A stretch of 64,000 nucleotides of DNA from Crambe crambe (lineage: Eukaryota; Porifera; Demospongiae; Poecilosclerida; Crambeidae), in the NCBI GenBank assembly GCA_963924555.1, contig OZ004583.1, positions 8,756,582 through 8,820,581 on the forward strand, read 5' to 3'. This document shows positions 45,662 through 57,609 of this stretch, in pieces. Position numbers and translations under genes: made by a program. Within the stretch, counting starts at the first letter, position 1. The number at the start of each line of letters is the position of its first letter. Under the pieces are notes generated by a model. That model had not been told where the DNA came from and made no database searches. It was given only the letters and a program-made list of their open reading frames with translations.

Positions 45662-46763
45662 AGCTAATTAGACTGCAATTAGTATAGCTTTTCAATTTTA
45701 GCAGCTTCTGATCACAAATCTCATTTTGCAGTAATGAAGTCAGAAGTGGATGAAATCCTTTCACATACTGTCAGATTTTATAGCTAGCTAACTGCTCTTC
45801 CACAACTTTGAATCCTTGCTATTAATAGTAGGAATTTCCCACATTTCTGGCTTATTCTCCAGTACATATGCAAGGTGTAGTCAGCACTGAAGGTGCATAG
45901 AACTTTGACTCTTTGTCCTGAGGGTTGTAGACCATACACACACTTGCTTGATGGGAGCATCATCAATGCATCCACCATGGCAGTCTAAATAAACCTCTTG
46001 ACACTATTCAAAAAGGTTTTGCAATACCTGTAGGTGTTACTGTCAATAATGAAAGTTAATTATCTGAGTACAATAATCGGAGTATGATAGTATACTCTAT
46101 GTAGGAATGACCTATGACCCTTCTTATAATTCATCAGAGAGCTGAGGCTGTATATCTATGTACCCCCCATCCTCAAATTCCCAAACTCTATTTTGAGGAG
46201 TTGAAGACCACTGGAGTTCGGGACAAACACACACAAGCAAAAACATTAGCCCCTGATCCTACCAAGTAGCTAGCTAGGTTCTTCAATTCCATAATCATTA
46301 CAGCTCACCCATGGCTGTATATTCTGAAAATTACACTTTTGACACAGGTTCTAAATCTGTGAGGGAGGTATTTAACTTATGACGTTTCTTGGGCATTAGT
46401 GCATGTTATGCCTACAAGTGAGTGTGCCATGGATTAGATAAATAATGGGTCCTATCTTGTTGATGACCATGGCCAGCATGTGCCCACGATAGTTAACCTG
46501 TGATTCCAGGAAATGACTTTCCACAAGACATTATCTCTTAATTAACCAGTGATGAATTCGAATTTCCATGGAGCCAAAATCTCAGAACATAATAGTTTAG
46601 TATGTGGAAACCATAATGACCTCATTATAACTTCTCCTGAAATTCTCATACTTTATAATACAATACAAAATAAAAATAATAATAATAATACATACATACA
46701 TACATACATAGAACTGCACTGATGAGTTTAAAAACAAAAGTACAATGTATTATTATTTTGACC
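45662..46763. other. Intergenic region between the two GTPase genes
   Basis: Holds the promoter of the 44534-45661 gene and the 3' flank of the upstream one, with short (AAT)n and (CATA)n runs at 46676-46710. No gene is recognised. Confidence 0.5.
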
Positions 46764-48695
46764 TTATAAGATGTTACAGGTGGTGTCCAAATGTCTGTTA
46801 CCAACTCTTCTTTTCCTCCTTGTCTTCTGCATGGCTGTTTTGGTGACATTCTCGAATATCTCACGGGTGGTGTCGCGATACAACGATGAACACTCGTAAA
46901 AACCAGCAGCACCGAGCAAATGTGCCATGTGCTTCCCTCTCTCCTGGGACACGAAGTTCCCACGGAATTCTGCTTCCACACGGAGCCTACCAGCCATTTC
47001 CACGTCACTCTTCTCTTTTGTCAACTCTCGCTCAATCTCTCTCTTTTTATCCTGAGCTTCATCTCTGAGATCTTTCTTAGTACCGACTAAAACAAATGGT
47101 GCTTTTGACGTGTACTTTCTGAGTTCCGGCACCCAAAATTTCTTGACTCTCTCAAAACTTAGAATGTTGTCCACAGGGTAGCAAATAATGACTGCATCTA
47201 TTTTATGGTACGCTCGTCTCCGCAGGGGCTCAAAATCGTCCCTGCCGGATATCTCGATCACTACCAGGTCTATGTTTTCTCCACAGATTTTAGCATCTGT
47301 TTTGCAGCAATTCAGGTAAGTAGGTGTGTATTCTTTGGTGAATCTGTCCTTGCAGTATGCTGATATTAAGTTTGATTTCCCACTTGTCATATCACCTAGA
47401 ATGAGAATCTTTCTTGCTCGACGGTACATGCAAATCTTTCTTGCTCTGCTGAAACGTCTGTAGTTGCTATGAATCATTTGCTCTCTGTATTGCAGTGACC
47501 TGTCATGACTTGCATAACCTGATGAGATACTTGTGAGTTCATTTGAAGGAGTAATGGTCTCTGTGGGAGGGTCGATTTGTTCCTCTGCCGAATCCTCTGA
47601 ATCACACGTCGGAGATTTGAACTCGATCGGAATATCATTTAGTGAAATCGACTCCTCTTTAAATTCATCAACACTGGCAGTTGAAGTATTTGCTTCTTCA
47701 CTCGATGATTTCGGTCTCAAAATGGAATTAGTCCTGGTCTTTCTTGACCTGTTACTACTACCACTGGACAGTGGTACCTGTCTTCTCAACGTGAATCTGT
47801 TTCTGTTTGATATAGTCCTCTTCACAACATTAGTTCGAGAGGCTTTCATGCTCCCTTTATCTGTTTGTTCTTTCTCAACCTCATGTGTACATGTACTGTT
47901 TGGAGTACTTTCAATATGATCATCACGACATTCAACATGCTGTTCGTAAGCACTCTGTGACCCTTGAGCAACCTCTACATTCCAGTCATCTTGAATAACA
48001 CTTATCTTTGGCCCCAAATCTTCTGAAGTCAGGGCATACTCAGCACCAACACCTCTTGTAGCGACAATATCATTATTACCTTCTGAAGTCAGGGCATACT
48101 CAGTACCAACACCTCTTGTTGTGACAACATCATTATTACCTTCGCCATTTTCTTTCCTAGCAATAGAAAGGTCTGATTTTTCAACCATAGCACCATTCAA
48201 CTCCGAACCTAATGATTGTATTGGGACACTTGGTTGAACACTGTACACTTCTCCTTTCGGCGAACTCAATTCATCACCAGATGCATCAGTTTCACTTGAT
48301 GAAACTGCACAATCAGCACTCATTTCGCTGCACCTTGATATCATCTCCTCTTTGCTTCTGAATGCTTTCCTTCCTGGAGAGGATCTTCTAAAAGGACTCC
48401 GTCTGAGAATCTCACATTTTTGAGAAATGTTGCAACAATTCGCATCAGACGATTCATTTTGTCCCTCAAGTTCACAACTTGGAACTTGATCAAAGAGGTC
48501 TATCCGTGGCGGAGCATTATTCTTACAGTGAGTAGCACTAGTGGAGTAATGTCGGGACCTGCTGAGAGTGACGTGATGTCTGAAGGAAGGACGGCGAGAC
48601 TTTATAGTGAAACGCTTTCTGTAATGGCAATGATCTGTTGCATTTTTGTTTTGCTTGTTTGCCGAAGAACCAATACTTTCTGTACTCCATGTCAT
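46764..48695 (-). CDS. Atypical Rho-like GTPase with long N-terminal extension and CAAX end, 643 residues
   Basis: Single coding exon from ATG at 48695; a CTAG acceptor-like sequence just upstream suggests a 5' UTR exon. Residues 1-425 are low-complexity, rich in Ser, Arg and Glu, with two near-identical 20-residue units (EGNNDVVTTRGVGTEYALTS type, 48012-48137). The GTPase domain has GDMTSGKS (434-441), G3 replaced by EISGRDD, G4 TKKDLRDE and ECSS. Position 12 is Met and 61 is Arg, and the invariant Asp-Thr of G3 is Glu-Ile. The Rho insert is enlarged. The end RRKRR...CNIL is a polybasic region with a CAAX box ending in Leu, predicted to be geranylgeranylated. It is probably a membrane-anchored, non-cycling switch or scaffold. 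Confidence 0.82.
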   Translation of the reverse strand: MTWSTESIGSSANKQNKNATDHCHYRKRFTIKSRRPSFRHHVTLSRSRHYSTSATHCKNNAPPRIDLFDQVPSCELEGQNESSDANCCNISQKCEILRRSPFRRSSPGRKAFRSKEEMISRCSEMSADCAVSSSETDASGDELSSPKGEVYSVQPSVPIQSLGSELNGAMVEKSDLSIARKENGEGNNDVVTTRGVGTEYALTSEGNNDIVATRGVGAEYALTSEDLGPKISVIQDDWNVEVAQGSQSAYEQHVECRDDHIESTPNSTCTHEVEKEQTDKGSMKASRTNVVKRTISNRNRFTLRRQVPLSSGSSNRSRKTRTNSILRPKSSSEEANTSTASVDEFKEESISLNDIPIEFKSPTCDSEDSAEEQIDPPTETITPSNELTSISSGYASHDRSLQYREQMIHSNYRRFSRARKICMYRRARKILILGDMTSGKSNLISAYCKDRFTKEYTPTYLNCCKTDAKICGENIDLVVIEISGRDDFEPLRRRAYHKIDAVIICYPVDNILSFERVKKFWVPELRKYTSKAPFVLVGTKKDLRDEAQDKKREIERELTKEKSDVEMAGRLRVEAEFRGNFVSQERGKHMAHLLGAAGFYECSSLYRDTTREIFENVTKTAMQKTRRKRRVGNRHLDTTCNIL

Positions 48696-49194
48696 CTCTC
48701 CTTTCTGAATAGCTAGAAAAGACAGTAAAGAGTGAAGAACCTGTGAGCTATAAGTCTTAGCTGTAAATCATTTATACTGATCTAGCCAGCTACTGCAGTA
48801 GTTGATGGTCATTACCTAGCAATAAACAACTTAACGCCTGCCCTCCCACAGACAATGTGTTTTGTTTCGTCTACATGCCTTCTAATCTCATGTCCTCTCA
48901 CCTCGAGTACGACGTATTCATGCGAAATTCATTGAGTGAAGTGAATCTGCTTGGCAATTGGACTGACTCCACACTTTTGCCGCTTTCCTATTATTCGGCT
49001 TCGTAGAGGAGCACTAATTTTGAGAGCTGTGACCCATAATTTATGCAATACGATGCGGAAGCTATTAGTTTTTTGGTCGTTGACACTTCTTCATTCAGCT
49101 GCACTTGTTATTCATCCGGCCAGCCGGGCGGGCCAACCAAAATTCATGACCTAATAATTAACTAGTTGTCCTAACTACGTATACGTGTGTGAGA
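48696..49194. other. Divergent intergenic region (GTPase / PRPF18)
   Basis: About 500 bases between two head-to-head genes, presumably carrying both promoters. No clear TATA box is seen for PRPF18, as expected for a housekeeping gene. Confidence 0.5.
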
Positions 49195-52100
49195 ATGGAC
49201 GCTTTGAAGAAGCTAGCCGAAGAGACTGCCAGGAAAAGGAAAATATTAGACGAAAAGAAAGCTTTGAAGGTATAACCAGGTGAAATTCTGAAGTGATTTG
49301 TTTGCTGTTATTAATTTTTTGTTATGGTGTGCTCTATTTGGAATATCCTCCCACTAGGGTAAGAAGTACTTGAAGAGATCAGAGTTGGAAAGAATAAGCA
49401 CAGGAGAAGAGCCACCTGATGAAAAGGATGTTGGCACAGGGACAGACTCCAGTAGTAAAATAAAGGACCCAGCTCTCATAAGTCCTACTGCTCTAGCCAC
49501 AATCGAAGAGTCACCAATTTTTTCCATCCCTAAATCTGAGGTAAGGAAAACTTCACCACTGGCTGGCTGCCTTGTGTTGCCAGTTGAGTACCCATGAGTT
49601 GGAATCAGGTCTCTGATAAAGCTGAGGGAGTGAAGACTCAATAGATAGAGAGGTGGTCCATCTGCCTGAAAGGGCCTAGAGGGAAACCTAGGAAGTCTAT
49701 TGACATGAAGCCTCAGGGTCTCCTGCTCTCCTGATAAAGGCTGAGGGAGTGAACCTCAATAGCATTCTGTTAACCACCAAAAGAAAAAGGTCATCTGTCT
49801 GAAAGGGCCTAGAGGGAGACTTAGCCACATTTGCATGCATACAAGGCAGAGTGGGCTGCTCTCTACTATCATGCATTTATAGCTCATGCAAGGTAGAATT
49901 GGTTTGCCCTAATGGAATTTCTCAATACGGATACCCCTAAAAGCAGTAAAATGTCCTGTAGTGTCAGGGGTCAGTAAAAGAATCCTTATCATAGAGGGTG
50001 ACTTGACAATACATACACACACAGCTGTTTGGACAATGTCTAACAGCTGTACAGGAATTTTTTGTTGTTGACATGCAAATAAGATGTTATATCCCTTTGT
50101 TCATCACTGAAGAATGCAAACCCACCAAGATAGGCACCATAGGAGGCAGGAGAGAGGACTCTGTAAATGTGTGTTTGCACACTTTGTACATTCTGTCCTC
50201 ACCCATGTTGGTCTTAGCTGAGACTCAACCCTCTCTTGTAGTCACGGCTACTCTCTCATTACCACCTGTATGGTGCAGTCATTCATGGGCACACACTAAT
50301 ACTGCAGCTCTTTTAGGGGGGGGGGGGGGGGGAGAGGGAGGAACAGCCTTGTGGATGATGTAATATCAACTCCACTAATATGTTGGTGTTTAATGTTAAA
50401 AGTGACTGAATGATCTGCTAATTTTGGGGAATCCAATGCGACTGACCAACAGAGCCAGTGGTTTGGTCAAGATCGGAGAGTGTCAAATGTTGCACTTTAA
50501 GCCTGTAGTCTTTATTCTATTATGAGTGTTTCGGGTGTGAAATGCATGCAAATGATTTGGTAATGCCAGTGCTAAGTGGGCCAGCTTCATACTGTAGGAT
50601 TACTGGAGCTCAGGAACACAAAGCTCGCTGCCTTTAGCCTCATTAGTGACTTTAGCGGGGACAATAGATTGGAGCATTACTCACAATTATCAGGTGGTGC
50701 TTGATTATCAGGTGGCTTGCTGGATTTGTACACAAATCTCTCTGCCTTTTTCCCTGATTAGGGTCAACACACATTGGTGGCTACTTGAGGACTGCCGGAA
50801 ATACTAATTTCTCTGCCATTTATCTCCTTAGTGACTGGATAGAGCATCATAAATGGTGCTAATCACTTGACCACAATCACCACCTCTGTAACTGCAGGTA
50901 GTTCGGAGACTGAGAGAGAGGGAAGAACCCATCAGACTGTTTGGAGAGACCGATAAAGAAGTCTACCTCAGATTAAGGTCAGTCTAAAAACGAACTGTGT
51001 GTGGTATAGCAGTATTAATTCCTCTATAAATATCATTTTAAAACAGGTCTTTTGCTTTCATTTCTGCAGGCAAATAGAGATTTTGGCTCCAGAAGTCAAC
51101 AAGGTTAGATTCATCTGTTGCTTGAGCAAAGATTAACACTGGATGGGTAGAAAACAGCCCTCACTGTCCCTTGGTCCGTAGTGGCCATAATGTCACATGT
51201 GATGCAACTGGCAATTGCTACTAAAGGCTGTGCAAACATTAACTACTTTTTGAGAATAATAATAGGTGGAATAATAGGTGGAATATTAGGTAGCAGTTGG
51301 AGCATTATGGAATGGAGTAAGTCTAACCACCAATTCAAGTTCTTACTGCCTCAAATCAAGGAGTTGTCTAGGGAATCCTTTTATGCAAGGTTTCATAATG
51401 CGATTAGACCTTTGTCAGGGGACGATTGATACACTGACTTCAGCCATCTTAAATTGCATGGGGAAAAGCATGGAGAATTGTGGTATCTGAACTATTCCCT
51501 GAAAGAACACATCTCAACTCAATTAAGCCATTTGAGAAGAACCCTAATAACTAACTCTGATAGGGCAGACGTTTTTATAACAAATTCCCTGATTTTATTG
51601 CCATTTTCCCTGGTAACCTCTTATCAAATCGTAGGGCACCTGCAGGGCATTGTGGCTTATTAAGAAATCAGATAAATAGACCCCCATTGCTGTTATAGTC
51701 AGTAAATAATAAACAGTGAATTGCTCCCAATGGTTGCTAACCTATGGTCAACACTCTCTTAAAGTAAATATTATTTTAGTTGTTTCCTTCAAGAGAGGAA
51801 GTAACTAAGCCACAATCTCCAATGTCAGGCCAACCCCAACATCTGTGTTCCCCATTTCATGGGTGATCCAATAGACTAGTATTTTGGTGTTCAGGGAAGT
51901 GGTTTTGCATACCTAAGTAACCACTTATGCCCCCAGGTCAAAGAATTCAGTTGTTATGGTTACCCTTGTAAAGTCTAGGGCAAAAAAAAAAGAAGCATTC
52001 TTTCTCCTGAAAGGTTGTGGAAAATGGGATTTTCATGCAGTGGTCCCTCCCTTCCATAATGTGTTGTCATGTGAACAAAGTGGAGACCGCTTTGTGTTTA

Positions 52101-55100
52101 TTGAGTGTTTGGAGAGAATGCCAGAGACAAAGCTCCTTCAAAGCAAGTGTGGAATGCTCTTTTTTTCTCCCAGTTAATCTTTGCTATTATCAACCCTTGA
52201 AACTCATGGCCAACACTGGCTTCATACAGCCAGGCAAAGACTTTAAAGTTATTTTTGAGATATAGTTAACTGGCTTGATTTAGGGTAATTGCACTTCTTA
52301 GGAAGTGTGTCCAGTGCACAGTAGAACTTCTGGTATTTGCACTTCAAGGAGTTCACATTGATGAGGCATTGCATCACAGCAGAGGAGGCTTTGAGTTTGA
52401 ATTGTTCTTAGGATTAGTGTATAGCAGTATGCATTGATAGTAGAGATTCTCAAAAGTGCCAGTGGTATAGCAAGTAGACATAATTGCACAATCCATATAG
52501 TCCATGATAGAAACATTTGCAGTTACTCAGCAAGCATTTGTTTCTAGCAGTTGTTAGAGTACAGAGGAAGTTTTGAGTTTCATTAGAATTGTACACTCGG
52601 GGATTAACTCTGAAGGTGTTTTTACTAGTTTGAGTCTTGTTTGGTATTTATTCTTTTCCCTTACGTAAACCTCAGTGACTCAGTGACTCATTTTGGCCAA
52701 ACATACACACATTAATGAAGCCTTTAAAAAAAGCCAACACTTTCCATTACAGTGAATTGCAAATGTAAAGCACAAATTGACTGCAATAAAAACTTGCACC
52801 TATTGAGGAAAAGCCACACATCTATTCAGGAACAGCCTAGATTTTGCATCTTTTGGACAACCAACTTGTAATTCACTGTAAGTACTTCACAGGACAAAAA
52901 CTCTTACATGATAGGTGGTCTCACCTTTCAAAGCTTCTAGCCATAAAATATTTGCTTAACTTTATTAAGGTAGATTTGAGGGTGGATTGGCTGACCAGAA
53001 TGGAAAAGAGTTGCTTTGATGATTATACTTGGTGTGCAGTCAAAATGCTATGTTGCTTTTCAATGGGCAAGCATTCAGATGTGTGGGGCGTCCTTATTTT
53101 GGGATGAGGATTCCTATTTTTCTTCAAAATGACAAATTATGGTCATTGAAGGGTTTTATCTGTGCAACCACATGCAACAGTATCAACCACAAGGAGATAG
53201 TTCATTCCAAAAATAAGTCACAAAGAACTGCACTTCAAAGCTGTAAGACATCTGTTGGAATGAGAGCCAGCATCGTAACATTTGAAATTCAGGTATCCAA
53301 TTAGTACAAAGCCAACTTCTAGCCGCCCAATTTCTCCCTAGCGATGTTTATCTTCCATTGGTGTGTTTATTAAGAATGTTTGTCTTTTATTGCTGAGTGT
53401 GTTAAGTGTGTTATTATCTGATTGGGATTTGTAGAATGCATTCTCTATTCTGTAGGTTCTTTAGGTGTTTGTAGCCACAGGGGGGAAGGGGAAGTATGGT
53501 CTAGAGCCTTTGTTTATTTTCAGAATGGCAGAGCAGGTTCACTAACATTTTATTGTGTGTGTTTCTGTAGTGATCTGTTATTGTCCTGCAGTTGTATATT
53601 CTAACACAAGCAAGTATAACTCTAATGACTCACAGAGCTAAATTTTCAATTTCAGCTTCAAAATTTATCCAGACACACGTGTACACAAAATGCCAGCTAG
53701 AATGGCTGGAAAACCATCATTTTTTTGAAGTGGTGTAGCTTGAGTAGTGAGACCTATCAAATTATCTGATGTCCTAACTATATTATATTCAGTGAAAGTA
53801 ATTTTGGGCTTCTAATAATTTCTTATTACCATTGCTTTTTGTTCTTTTCTCTGTACAGGGTCTACGGAATGACTTTATGGATGCCATGGACCAAATAGAT
53901 GCTGACTACTTAGTCCAGTTGGCCAAACAAGAGGTGAGAGAAAAGTCGGGAGGTCAGGGAGGTTAAGAAGGGGTCAAGTTATGACTGGCATGACCACACA
54001 AATATGTATTTACTCTTGGAGTCTAAGGAGGATGTAACCACATCTATAGCCCTATCCTTTAGTTTTGTGTGGGCAGTATTTGTCACAGTAGCAGCTTTCT
54101 TTGGTGCTGTTTGTTCTCCTTTCTTGGTCTCTGAAGTGGCTTGTTGGAAATTGCACTGATATAGTGTAACCAGTACTTGAATGATGAATGGTGGGTGGTT
54201 AAATCTATGGAGCCTGAGCTTGCTGTGTCTTGAAGGGAGGGGCCCCTGAGAGTGAGATGGCTAGGAATATGACCACAATGATGGGTGATGATGTCGATGC
54301 CTTCCAGTGCAGTCCAAATAGTGCTCGATTAGAGTTCCCCCTGATGGTGCCACATCCAACCCCACCCATCCCATCCCATTTGACAGATGTACAGCCCCTT
54401 CTCATGTGACCCTGTGACTTGTCTGGTTATAAATCCTGGGAATGAATGGCCTAATAACCAGTCTGGAACCTGTATACATTTGAAACTGACTAATAAGCCA
54501 GCTAGTATTTGGAGTGAGTCCTTGCATAACTTGGTCTGTGTATCGTGTCCCAGTGATCAACTGGTATTCTCCAGCCGAATGAATGAATGTATATCTTTAA
54601 AATTAGCAGGGCTTGATTGGTAACATGTGTCTCAGAGTTGAGTTGTTATCATGGCATTCGCAAACTGGAAAATCATTGCCCTCCAGGTGTTGGTTAAGAG
54701 TACCACATTAGTCATGTGGATCAAATCATGTTATGCAATGCCAGTAATGCATGGTCTCTCTCAGCAACAACATGTAGTATTTTGTGGTATGAAATGGAGT
54801 GGGCACTTCTGCCACTTTTCCTTGCTGACTGCTTCAAAGCAGTTTCTTAATTTCATTAATGCATTGATGGCCACTTTGAATCTGCTGTAGAAATAGCCAA
54901 AGAAGTAACTGCTGGTGACCAGTGATTTTCACCAACCATCTCGAGGAAATGTCCAGTGTTTTCAAGCATTAAAGGGTACTGGATGTCGACTATCGGACTG
55001 ATTCTCTTATTTCCAGCTGTGCATTGTAGATAAGTCCTCAATAGAGAGAGGGAGTTTATCGTGCAAGAAAAAAGTATAGAGAGGGAGGTTTTCTAGCAGT

Positions 55101-55439
55101 GTTTCATCCTTCTCTATATTGCTAGGCTGAGCCCATACCACTCCATTGGCAGAAAGAGCAATAGATGAGTACAAATTTCCTTTTGAAATTCAAAGGATTA
55201 ATAATAAGGAACCTCTTTTCGATATTTGAAGCCTTCCATCACTGCAAGAGCTTTGAAACTTCATCAAGGCATGTTTGACTTTGTACTGTACCTGGCACTG
55301 ATACAAATGATTACTTGACTGAGAATATCTGTGATACCTGTGTTACTATAGCAATACATGTATGTGCCTGTGTTGTTATAGCAATGCATGAATGTGCCTA
55401 TCTTTACATGCCATTTCCCACTGTGATCTTTCTCTCTCT

Positions 55440-55528
<89 letters not shown>

Positions 55529-56956
55529 AGGGAGTGGAGGGGACCAACAGCTTGGACCTGAAGGTGATAGAGGATGGAGTAACAATCGATGACCTTATGG
55601 TAAACTGATGACATTGAATTACCTAATTCGTATTAACCTTTGACTGTGTGTGTGATGTCTTCAGGCTCAGGTTGCTGATTTAGAAGGGGAAGATGAAATA
55701 AAACAACAGGATATGTGTCATAAAACATTAAAGGTATTGTAGGACATGTAGTATTACTAGGACAAGGTATAAGCACATTAGGACATTTTAATAGGACTAG
55801 GGAATCACTGAATACCTATCAAAAATGATTCTTGATTATGCTAGGATTATTGAATTTTCATACTATCAAGAGACTACCCTTTTAATACCACTTGGTTATG
55901 TCCCAATAGTGCTTGTACTGTTGATTTTTACCCTCCATTAAGAGACCACCTTTTTGTGAGGTGGCTCCACGTAGCATCTGCAGTGGCACACAATAGGGGT
56001 TTTGATATATGTAGTAATGAAGTGGTTATGACTGTTTTGTGCACTAACTTGATTAGTTTCTGTTGAATGAGTGGGCCAAGGAGCTCAACAGCAAGAGTCT
56101 TGCCGATAGGAGTCAATACCAGGTCGGTTCAATGTTAGAAGCTTTCTGTGTGTACACACTTATTATCCTTCCAGCCAAAATATATAAAACTGATTACATC
56201 CCTTTGATGTTGACTATTACGATGCTGGCTATGGGGTTATATATAGATACTGGGGAGAGTTACAGGGAGATTCACCATGTACTGTACACTACTTCTATAT
56301 ATGTTTACAGAATAAAGTAGCCCAGGCCAAGTACAGACAGACTGAGTCATATCTCGGTCCTCTAATGAGGCAACTCAAGAGAAAAGTGAGTGCTTGTAAT
56401 AGGTTTTGTACAAGTAACGATCCTTTACCAGATATAGCTTGTTTACATTCTTTTACCAGATATGTGCTCTTTTTGTCTCATTAGACCACCACTCCTGATA
56501 TTCTTGTCTTCATGTCAAAGATATGTGCCCATTTACTTCACAGAGAATATGTACAGGTGAGTGTTTGGTAAAGGGGAACAGGTTTAATTGCATATGCACC
56601 CACAGGCCAATGATGCATACTTGTCCATGGCAATTGGTAATGCCCCCTGGCCAATCGGGGTTACCATGGTGGGAATTCACGCAAGAACAGGCAGAGAAAA
56701 AATCTTCTCGCAACAAATTGCACACGTCCTGAACGATGAGACACAGCGAAAATACATTCAAGTGAGTGAGTCCACAAGATCAAAGCTATTAGTGCACATC
56801 ATATGAGGAAGACCTTCTCTATTATGGTGTGAGCTGGGCACTCATTGGCTTTTACTGATTTATGTGCAGGGAGTCAAGCGGTTAATGACATTTTGCCAAC
56901 AGAAATTTGAAACTGACCCTTCAAAATGTGTTGAATTTCAAGGCTTAAAAAACTGA
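49195..56956 (+). CDS. PRPF18: Pre-mRNA-splicing factor 18, 12 exons, 346 residues
   Basis: Exons: 49195-49269, 49358-49540, 50898-50977, 51070-51103, 53859-53933, 55531-55599, 55665-55733, 56057-56122, 56311-56385, 56485-56556, 56606-56761, 56870-56956; all phases agree and the total is 347 codons. The N-terminus has the KKYLKRSEL motif, then the SFM-type [16 protein letters not shown] segment shared with PRP4, then the Prp18 helical domain with WAKELNSK and the almost invariant loop [20 protein letters not shown], ending [13 protein letters not shown]...DPSKCVEF. Length agrees with the roughly 340-residue animal protein. PRPF18 acts in the second catalytic step of splicing with SLU7 (family knowledge). 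The exon at 55531 begins directly after a long (TG)n tract. Confidence 0.97.
49590..49830. repeat. Imperfect direct repeat in PRPF18 intron 2
   Basis: TGATAAAG(G)CTGAGGGAGTGAA and CTGAAAGGGCCTAGAGGGA each occur twice, about 130 bases apart. Confidence 0.65.
50317..50332. repeat. Poly-G tract in PRPF18 intron 2
   Basis: A run of 16 G; its length is uncertain in an assembly. Confidence 0.7.
51104..53858. other. Long PRPF18 intron 4 without recognised genes
   Basis: About 2.75 kb. Several open stretches below 90 codons occur, but none has codon bias, motifs or splice context that supports a gene. Confidence 0.5.
55443..55527. repeat. (TG)n microsatellite ending at a splice acceptor
   Basis: About 42 TG units run up to the TCAG acceptor of a PRPF18 exon at 55531, in place of a normal polypyrimidine tract. 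The preceding TCTCTCTCTC (55430-55442) may serve as one. Confidence 0.95.
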
Positions 56957-57609
56957 ACATTTTTTTCTGCTGCATATCCTTTCACATTGTCCTCTCTGTA
57001 TAGTAATATTTATATTCCAATCTTTTTCAAACTGCTTGTAATAATCGACAGTTAGACACCAGACTTTTGTCCTCTGCAGGCAGGGTTCTCCCCAGAAAAA
57101 TTGATCAGAGCAATGCTAGAATACCACATTAAAGGATTTTGACATTCTTGTGGCTATTAATAACCACATGAAACAAAAATGGGACCCATCAGAGCAGTGC
57201 TGCATTACTCTACCGCCCTTTAGAGAGAACCCTCCTTTGTAGGGAGGTTATCCTCTTATTCTGTATGGCTAGAATGAGATGAGTGTGGCCTTTATTGGTG
57301 GTTCCATTGTAAACACATTTATGGTGTGCTAGGACTGGATTACACTATCCATAATGATTTGCATGAGGAACATTGATGATAATTATATTCACAGCCTGTC
57401 CTAGTTACTACCCTCAAGTATGTATTATAGATTGAGATTGAGCAGAGAAGTAATGCATATAGAACTGGCCGTGGTGTGTATCATTACGACAGTGCAACTC
57501 GGGGGGCCAATGATACACAGCACCTATATAGATGACATACACAAAAAGGTCAAAGTTGACAGCACATACAATTTCACTTGGATTATGATACACACAATAG
57601 AGAATTCTG
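56957..57609. other. Convergent intergenic region (PRPF18 / receptor)
   Basis: Holds the two 3' untranslated regions. No other feature is recognised. Confidence 0.5.

Noticed and set aside
51181..51429. 82-codon frame with a Gly/Ile-rich hydrophobic stretch in a PRPF18 intron
   Set aside because: Short, no homology recognised, no promoter or splice signals; open by chance.
55264..55614. Several frames with long Thr-His or Val-Cys repeats
   Set aside because: They are translations of the TG microsatellite.
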